Assembly (NCBI GenBank): GCA_030431165.1 | Contig: JAUIJQ010000072.1 | Location: 1 to 9,912, forward strand | Direction: 5' to 3' | DNA length: 9,912 bases | Source: Rhodothermia bacterium | GTDB lineage: Bacteria; Bacteroidota; Rhodothermia; Rhodothermales; JABDKH01 | Part shown: positions 4,882-9,912 of the stretch, piece by piece | How the letters are laid out: each line of letters starts with the position of its first letter | Numbering within the stretch: the first letter of the stretch is position 1 | Notes under the pieces: generated by a model | What the model saw: the letters and a program-made list of their open reading frames with translations, nothing else | Databases searched by the model: none | Told to the model about the DNA's origin: nothing | Position numbers and translations under genes: made by a program

Positions 4882-6630
4882 ATGCGAAGCGACGTTGTAA
4901 AGAAGGGATTTGAACGGGCACCCCACCGAAGCCTGCTCCGGGCGACCGGCGCTATCACGGGCGACGCTGATTTCGAAAAGCCCTTTATCGGAATCTGCAA
5001 CTCCCACGTCGATCTGATCCCGGGCCACGTCCATCTTCAGGAACTCGGCGCCATCGCAAAGGAAGCAGTCCGCGACGCCGGGGGAGTGCCGTTTGAGTTT
5101 AATACCATCGGCGTCGACGACGGCATCGCGATGGGTCATATCGGCATGCGCTACTCGCTGCCGTCCCGCGAAATCATCGCCGACTCGGTTGAAACCGTAG
5201 CCGCTGCCCACTGGCTTGATGGTCTTGTTTGCATTTCTAACTGCGACAAAATCGTACCCGGCATGCTGCTCGCGGCGCTTCGCCTGAACATCCCGACGGT
5301 GTTTGTATCAGGTGGGCCCATGAAGGCCGGCGTGTCGACAACCGGTCGCAAAATCGACCTGATATCCGTCTTCGAAGGCGTTGGTCGTTACGCCGGCGGC
5401 GACATGTCTGAAGACGAACTCTACGATCTCGAAGCCAACGGCTGTCCGACCTGTGGTTCGTGTGCCGGGATGTTCACGGCAAACTCCATGAACTGCATCA
5501 TGGAGGCCCTCGGCCTGGCACTCCCGGGCAACGGAAGCATCCTGGCTGTAGACCCTGCTCGCCGCGAGCTCGTGCGCCGCGCAGCCGGGCGCGTGGTAGA
5601 TCTGGTACACAACGATCTGAAGCCGCGAGATATCGTTACGCGCGATGCGTTCGACGATGCCTTCAGCCTCGATATGGCGATGGGGGGTAGTACCAACACG
5701 ATCCTGCATCTGCTGGCGGCGGCTCAGGAAGCGGGTGTGTCGTATGACCTGAATCGCATCAACGAAATCAGTGACCGCGTTCCGTATCTGTGCAAGGTGG
5801 CCCCGGCGACGCCTGACGTCCACATGGAGGATGTCGACGCAGCGGGCGGCGTTCATGCCATTCTCCGTGAGCTTGCCCGCGCGGACCTCCTGCATCCCGA
5901 TCGTCCCACCGTGTCGGGTCGGTCGTTAGGCGAAAACGTTGCGCTCGCGGCAAACAACAATCCGGCCGTGATTCGACCGGTTGAGGATGCGTTCCGACCA
6001 ACCGGGGGACTGGCGGTTTTGTTTGGAAATATTGCTCCGGATGGCTGTGTCGTGAAGACGGGCGCGGTGTCTGACAGCATGATGCGCTTTGAAGGGCGTG
6101 CCCGCATTTTTGAATCGCAAGATGAGGCCGTCACCGCGATTCTTGGCGGCGACGTCGTTGCCGGAGACTTTGTCGTGATCCGCTACGAAGGTCCGCGTGG
6201 TGGTCCCGGGATGCCCGAAATGCTACAGCCTACCTCGGCCCTTGCCGGTATGGGGCTGGATACCACCGTCGCAATGATTACAGACGGGCGATTCTCCGGC
6301 GGCACGCGCGGGCTGTCCATCGGCCACTGCTCTCCCGAGGCTGCCTCCGGCGGCCCCATTGCCGCGATCGAAGCGGGTGATCGGATTTCGGTTGACCTGC
6401 ACGCGCGCGAGATCCATTTGCACATTGACGAAGATGAACTACTGCGCCGCATGCAGGCTGTACCGGAGTTTGTCTCGAAGATCACGGCCGGATATCTGGG
6501 CCGCTACACACGATTTGTTTCAAGCGCGTCAAGCGGCGCCGTTCTTCGCGACCCGTGGTCCGAGGAGTCGATGCCGGCGTCGCATCAGGAAGTATCAGCG
6601 CCCGCGCTGACCACCGTCCAGGCGACGTGA
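4882..6630 (+). CDS. ilvD: Dihydroxy-acid dehydratase
   Basis: IlvD removes water from 2,3-dihydroxy-isovalerate and 2,3-dihydroxy-3-methylvalerate, giving the 2-keto acids that are transaminated to valine and isoleucine. The 582-residue product has the whole family signature: GVDDGIAMG (Mg2+ site, about 77-85), NCDKIVPGM with Cys121 and Lys123, CGSCAGMFTAN (191-201) with Cys194, GGSTN (268-272), and ITDGRFSGGTRGLSIGH (466-482). Cys39, Cys121 and Cys194 are the expected Fe-S cluster ligands. Length is normal for the family, with about 15 extra polar residues at the C-terminus. ATG 4882 gives the classical N-terminus MRSDVVKKGFERAPHRSLLRA, and an in-frame stop at 4834-4836 bars a longer form; no Shine-Dalgarno sequence is visible. 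It is first in the operon and sits behind the candidate attenuation leader. ilvB begins 40 bases downstream. Confidence 0.98.
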   Translation: MRSDVVKKGFERAPHRSLLRATGAITGDADFEKPFIGICNSHVDLIPGHVHLQELGAIAKEAVRDAGGVPFEFNTIGVDDGIAMGHIGMRYSLPSREIIADSVETVAAAHWLDGLVCISNCDKIVPGMLLAALRLNIPTVFVSGGPMKAGVSTTGRKIDLISVFEGVGRYAGGDMSEDELYDLEANGCPTCGSCAGMFTANSMNCIMEALGLALPGNGSILAVDPARRELVRRAAGRVVDLVHNDLKPRDIVTRDAFDDAFSLDMAMGGSTNTILHLLAAAQEAGVSYDLNRINEISDRVPYLCKVAPATPDVHMEDVDAAGGVHAILRELARADLLHPDRPTVSGRSLGENVALAANNNPAVIRPVEDAFRPTGGLAVLFGNIAPDGCVVKTGAVSDSMMRFEGRARIFESQDEAVTAILGGDVVAGDFVVIRYEGPRGGPGMPEMLQPTSALAGMGLDTTVAMITDGRFSGGTRGLSIGHCSPEAASGGPIAAIEAGDRISVDLHAREIHLHIDEDELLRRMQAVPEFVSKITAGYLGRYTRFVSSASSGAVLRDPWSEESMPASHQEVSAPALTTVQAT

Positions 6631-6670
6631 CACTAACACCAACCTCGCCCGATACCAATCCGGAATTGAT

Positions 6671-8533
6671 ATGAGCACCCCAACAGACGCCCAACCTGTA
6701 TCCGCTGCCGCGGTCGCGCAGATAAGCGTCGAGCGTGAGCGAGAGCAAGATCGGCAACGTGCGTCGACGAACGGCACTTCGGGCAAATCCGGAGACATCG
6801 AAGCGACGCACAATGGTACCGGCTCGACACTGATGACCGGCGCCGAAATCCTTGTACGCGCACTCGATGCGGAGGGGGTCGAGTTCGTCTTTGGTCATCC
6901 CGGCGGAGCGGTCATCAACATCTACGATGAGATGGCCCGCGTCAAACCGCGCTTCGAGCACGTTCTCGTTCGGCACGAACAGGGAGGAACGCATGCGGCC
7001 GAAGGATACGCCAAGGCAACAGGGAAGGTTGGGACCGTACTTGTAACGAGTGGTCCGGGCGCGACAAACTGCGTTACCGGTATTGCCGATGCTTTTATGG
7101 ACTCAGTCCCGATTGTTGTTTTCACGGGGCAGGTTCCGACGCCGCTGATTGGCAACGACGCTTTTCAGGAGTGCGATACAATTGGCGTTACGAGGAGCAT
7201 CACGAAGCACAGCTTTCTCGTGATGGACGTCGCCGACCTCGCAAAGACGGTACGCAAAGCATACCACATTGCACGCACCGGGCGCCCGGGGCCGGTAGTG
7301 GTTGATCTGCCCAAAGACGTGTTGCAGGCGCGTGCTGAATTTGAGTACCCGTCGACGGTGGGATTGCCGGGATACGTTGTGCCGACAAAGGCAAAATCCG
7401 ACGCGATCGGTACAGCCGTCGCGATGATTAACGATGCTTCGCGCCCGCTGCTGTATGTCGGCGGCGGGGCCATCAATGGTAACGCGAGCGCGAAGGTCAC
7501 CGAGTTGGCGCGTACCGCTCGGATTCCCGTCACGACGACACTTCACGGACTCGGTGCTTTTCCCGAGACGGATCCCCTCTCTCTTGGAATGCTCGGGATG
7601 CACGGCACATGGTATGCGAACCAGGCCGTGCAGAACGCCGACCTGATCGTCGCACTTGGAGCACGTTTCGATGACCGCGTCACAGGCAAGCTGGACGCGT
7701 GGGCTCCGCACGCACGTATCATCCACGTGGATATTGATCCGTCGTGCATCTCGAAGAACGTGCCGGCCGATCTGGGTATCGTCGGCGATGTCGGACAAGT
7801 TCTCGATCAACTGCTGCCACACATCACGCCGCTTGACACGGCGGAATGGCTGGAGTCAATCGAATCCTGGAAAGAGGAATGCCCCCTTTCGTTTGATCGG
7901 GATGGCGCACTGCGTCCGCAGCATGTGCTGCAGCGACTGCGCGAAAAAACGGCGGGTGATGCGGTCGTCGTGACAGACGTTGGTCAGAATCAGATGTGGG
8001 CTGCTCAGTACTTCCAGTACGCGCATCCGCGTTCGCACATCACGTCTGGCGGTTTGGGCACCATGGGTTTTTCGTTGCCTGCGGCCGTTGGAGCCGGGTT
8101 CGGCATGCGTGAAACGGGGCGCCCCGTCATTTCCATCAACGGTGACGGCGGGTTCCTTATGAACGCCCAGGAACTGGGCGTCGCTGCCGCGCATGGCCTG
8201 CCCCTCAAGGTGGTAATAATGAACAACTCCTACCTCGGCATGGTCCGCCAGTGGCAGGAATTGCTTCATGACAATCGCTACAGCCATACCGATCTCACGG
8301 CGACAAATCCGGATTTTGTGAAGCTGGCTGAGGCGTTCAACTGCGTTGGCCTCAGGGCCACGTCGCCGGATGAGGTCGACGACGTGATTGAAGCCGCCTG
8401 GCGCGTCACCGATCGGCCGGTGGTGATGGAGTTCCGCGTGATCACCGAAGAAATGGTATTCCCCATGGTTCCTGCCGGAGCCGCAACAGATGACATGATT
8501 ACCCAGCGGTTCTCGAACCCGGGTGACGTTTAG
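6671..8533 (+). CDS. ilvB: Acetolactate (acetohydroxyacid) synthase, large catalytic subunit
   Basis: This thiamine-diphosphate enzyme condenses two pyruvates to 2-acetolactate, or pyruvate with 2-ketobutyrate to 2-aceto-2-hydroxybutyrate, the committed step of branched-chain synthesis. The 620-residue product has the three family domains: the N-terminal ThDP domain from about residue 55 (GHPGGAVINIYDEM; RHEQGGTHAAEGY with catalytic Glu103; GQVPTPLIGNDAFQE), the central FAD-binding domain (ALGARFDDRVTGK, about 328-340), and the C-terminal domain with the GDG-N26-NN ThDP motif (Gly491 to Asn519) and RQWQE with Trp528, the conserved substrate-selectivity Trp. About 54 residues of polar, charged, low-complexity sequence precede the conserved start. 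Met55 at 6833 is thus an alternative start, and neither start has a clear ribosome binding site. It is translated with ilvN, 12 bases downstream. Confidence 0.97.
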   Translation: MSTPTDAQPVSAAAVAQISVEREREQDRQRASTNGTSGKSGDIEATHNGTGSTLMTGAEILVRALDAEGVEFVFGHPGGAVINIYDEMARVKPRFEHVLVRHEQGGTHAAEGYAKATGKVGTVLVTSGPGATNCVTGIADAFMDSVPIVVFTGQVPTPLIGNDAFQECDTIGVTRSITKHSFLVMDVADLAKTVRKAYHIARTGRPGPVVVDLPKDVLQARAEFEYPSTVGLPGYVVPTKAKSDAIGTAVAMINDASRPLLYVGGGAINGNASAKVTELARTARIPVTTTLHGLGAFPETDPLSLGMLGMHGTWYANQAVQNADLIVALGARFDDRVTGKLDAWAPHARIIHVDIDPSCISKNVPADLGIVGDVGQVLDQLLPHITPLDTAEWLESIESWKEECPLSFDRDGALRPQHVLQRLREKTAGDAVVVTDVGQNQMWAAQYFQYAHPRSHITSGGLGTMGFSLPAAVGAGFGMRETGRPVISINGDGGFLMNAQELGVAAAHGLPLKVVIMNNSYLGMVRQWQELLHDNRYSHTDLTATNPDFVKLAEAFNCVGLRATSPDEVDDVIEAAWRVTDRPVVMEFRVITEEMVFPMVPAGAATDDMITQRFSNPGDV

Positions 8534-8545
8534 CTCACGATCAAT

Positions 8546-9124
8546 ATGACCGAGATAACCCGCCAGGCAACCGCTCAGCAGCTGTTCCGGAAAACGACAG
8601 CCGGCGAACCGCTACACGACGGCGACGCTGCGCACGAACACACGCACGTCATAACAGTGGTCGTTGAGAACTCACTCGGCGCGTTTAATCGTGTGTCGAA
8701 TCTCTTCTCAGCTCGCGGATTCAACCTGCATAGCGTCGCCGTTGGAGTGACTGAAGATCCAGCCTTGTCGCGAATGACAATCGTGACATCCGGCAACGAT
8801 CGCATCATCGGGCAGGTAGTCAATCAATTGAAGAAGCTCATCGATACGCGTGACGTCGTCGACCTCACCGACCTGCCGTACGTCGAGCGTGAGCTGTGCC
8901 TTGTCAACGTGCGGTACTCGAAAGAGACGCGTGCGGAGCTGATGGACGTGATCGAGATATTCCGCGGCAAGGTCGTGAACATCACGCCAGATAGCATGAC
9001 CGTAGAGTTGACCGGCCCTACGAAGAAAGTGAACGCGTTTGTCGCGCTCATGGCGCCGATGGGCATTGTCGACATCGCGCGAAGCGGCTGCATTGCGATG
9101 CACAGGGAACTCGTTTACGAATAG
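8546..9124 (+). CDS. ilvN: Acetolactate synthase, small regulatory subunit
   Basis: IlvN activates IlvB and makes it sensitive to feedback inhibition, usually by valine. The 192-residue product has an ACT domain at about 34-110 with ENSLGAFNRVSNLFSARGFN, then the second regulatory domain (RAELMDVIEIFRGKVVNITP; VARSG-like IARSG near the end). By comparison with E. coli IlvH, Asn42 and Asn60 match the effector-site Asn11 and Asn29, and Gly45 matches Gly14, so the feedback site looks intact. About 33 residues precede the ACT domain, where E. coli IlvH has only a few; they include TRQATAQQLFRK and a His/Asp-rich piece. The 12-base gap from ilvB fits translational coupling and 1:1 production of the complex. 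ilvC follows after 41 bases. Confidence 0.97.
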   Translation: MTEITRQATAQQLFRKTTAGEPLHDGDAAHEHTHVITVVVENSLGAFNRVSNLFSARGFNLHSVAVGVTEDPALSRMTIVTSGNDRIIGQVVNQLKKLIDTRDVVDLTDLPYVERELCLVNVRYSKETRAELMDVIEIFRGKVVNITPDSMTVELTGPTKKVNAFVALMAPMGIVDIARSGCIAMHRELVYE

Positions 9125-9165
9125 GCCGAACCAATAACCTTCTCACGATAACACAACACTGATCC

Positions 9166-9912
9166 ATGGAAACTCCAGCGTCTGAACCCATGAAGGTGCA
9201 CTACGATGCGGACCTCGGCACCGTCCGCTCCCGTCGCGTCGCCGTAATCGGCTATGGCAGCCAGGGGCACGCTCATGCACTCAACTTGTCGGAAAGTGGT
9301 GTAGAAGTACGTGTTGGTTTGCGGCCGGGCTCCGAATCAGCGCACGAAGCCCGCAACGCCGGGCTTACCGTCGAATCAGTTGAAGACGCTGCGCGATGGG
9401 GTGACGTCGTCATGTTGCTCATTCCCGACCAGCACCAGGCTGACGTATATGAGGCGTCCATCAAAGACGCGCTGCAACCGGGAAACGCACTCGCGTTTGG
9501 TCACGGGTTCAATATTCACTACGGACGTATTACGCCGCCCGAAGGGGTAGACGTATTTATGGTTGCGCCGAAGTCTCCCGGACACCTGGTTCGCCGAACG
9601 TTCGAGCAGGGGAATGGGGTGCCGTGTCTCGTTGCCGTGCATCAGGACGCCTCGGGTGGGGCGCTTGAACTTGCGCTCAGCTACGCCGCTGGAATTGGCG
9701 GTATGCGTGCGGGTGTTATCGAAACAAACTTCAAAGACGAGACCGAGACGGATCTCTTCGGCGAACAGGCTGTGCTGTGCGGTGGCTCGGAGGCGTTGAT
9801 TCGCGCCGGGTTTGAAACGCTGGTCGAGGGCGGATATCCCGAGGAGCTGGCCTACTTCGAAGTGCTACATGAACTGAAGCTCATCGTTGACCTCTACTAC
9901 GAGGGTGGCCTG
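9166..9912 (+). CDS. ilvC: Ketol-acid reductoisomerase, class I, 3' end beyond the window (partial)
   Basis: IlvC rearranges and reduces 2-acetolactate to 2,3-dihydroxy-isovalerate (and the isoleucine-branch equivalent) with Mg2+ and usually NADPH. The frame from ATG 9166 is open to the last base: 249 residues, so about 85-95 are missing compared with normal class I enzymes of 330-345. The Rossmann motif GYGSQGHAHALN is at 29-40. The following GLRPGSES loop has Arg and Ser at positions typical of NADPH use. FGHGF carries the catalytic His113. ETDLFGEQ holds Asp196 and Glu200, and FEVLHELK holds Glu232 and Glu236, the four metal ligands with standard spacing. ATG 9190 (Met9) is an alternative start nearer the usual family N-terminus. 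It is the fourth gene of the operon and lies 41 bases after ilvN. Confidence 0.97.
   Translation, partial: METPASEPMKVHYDADLGTVRSRRVAVIGYGSQGHAHALNLSESGVEVRVGLRPGSESAHEARNAGLTVESVEDAARWGDVVMLLIPDQHQADVYEASIKDALQPGNALAFGHGFNIHYGRITPPEGVDVFMVAPKSPGHLVRRTFEQGNGVPCLVAVHQDASGGALELALSYAAGIGGMRAGVIETNFKDETETDLFGEQAVLCGGSEALIRAGFETLVEGGYPEELAYFEVLHELKLIVDLYYEGGL

Noticed and set aside
1..9912. CRISPR arrays, tRNA or rRNA genes, transposases, phage or defence genes
   Set aside because: No spaced repeat array, tRNA-like fold, mobile-element gene or terminal inverted repeats were seen. All long frames are accounted for by the metabolic, transport and lipoprotein genes.

Overview
The window reads as ordinary bacterial chromosome of moderately high GC. 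Three things point to a Bacteroidota/Rhodothermota-type organism, most likely a Rhodothermia or Salinibacter-like lineage: two secreted lipoproteins of families I associate with Bacteroidota, the near absence of strong Shine-Dalgarno sequences before most starts, and the gene order ilvD-ilvB-ilvN-ilvC. This placement is inference from family resemblance; no rRNA or other taxonomic marker is present.

Layout. (1) Bases 1 to about 1525, minus strand: a lipoprotein gene running off the left edge, built of three copies of one domain of about 120-180 residues. (2) About 1526-1745: a divergent intergenic region with a 20-bp tandem direct repeat (18/20 identical) and a candidate promoter for the rightward gene. 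(3) 1746-2741, plus strand: a second lipoprotein, DUF4249-like. (4) 2835 to about 4208, minus strand: an Amt-family ammonium transporter with a signal peptide, convergent with gene 3. (5) 4209-4881: a gene-poor stretch of about 670 bases with a candidate amt promoter, several inverted repeats, a TTGACA box and a short ORF ending in a Leu/Val/Ile-rich run. (6) 4882 to the right edge, plus strand: the branched-chain amino acid operon ilvD-ilvB-ilvN-ilvC (gaps 40, 12 and 41 bases; ilvC is cut by the window end).

Function. IlvB and IlvN form acetohydroxyacid synthase, IlvC is the ketol-acid reductoisomerase and IlvD the dihydroxy-acid dehydratase; together they convert pyruvate (or pyruvate plus 2-ketobutyrate) to the 2-keto acid precursors of valine, leucine and isoleucine. 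The transaminase and leucine-branch genes are not in the window. Amt brings in the ammonium that such transamination finally depends on, but it is transcribed separately and the link is only thematic.

The most interesting signal is the 5' region of the ilv operon. A short ORF (best start ATG 4643, stop 4805-4807) has 12 Leu/Val/Ile among its last 19 codons, its stop codon lies in a 7-bp hairpin, and the stretch up to the ilvD start can form several competing RNA pairings. This resembles a leader-peptide attenuation device for branched-chain amino acids. It is a sequence-based inference and not proven. The second novelty is the three-repeat lipoprotein, with a Cys-pair loop in repeats 2 and 3 only.
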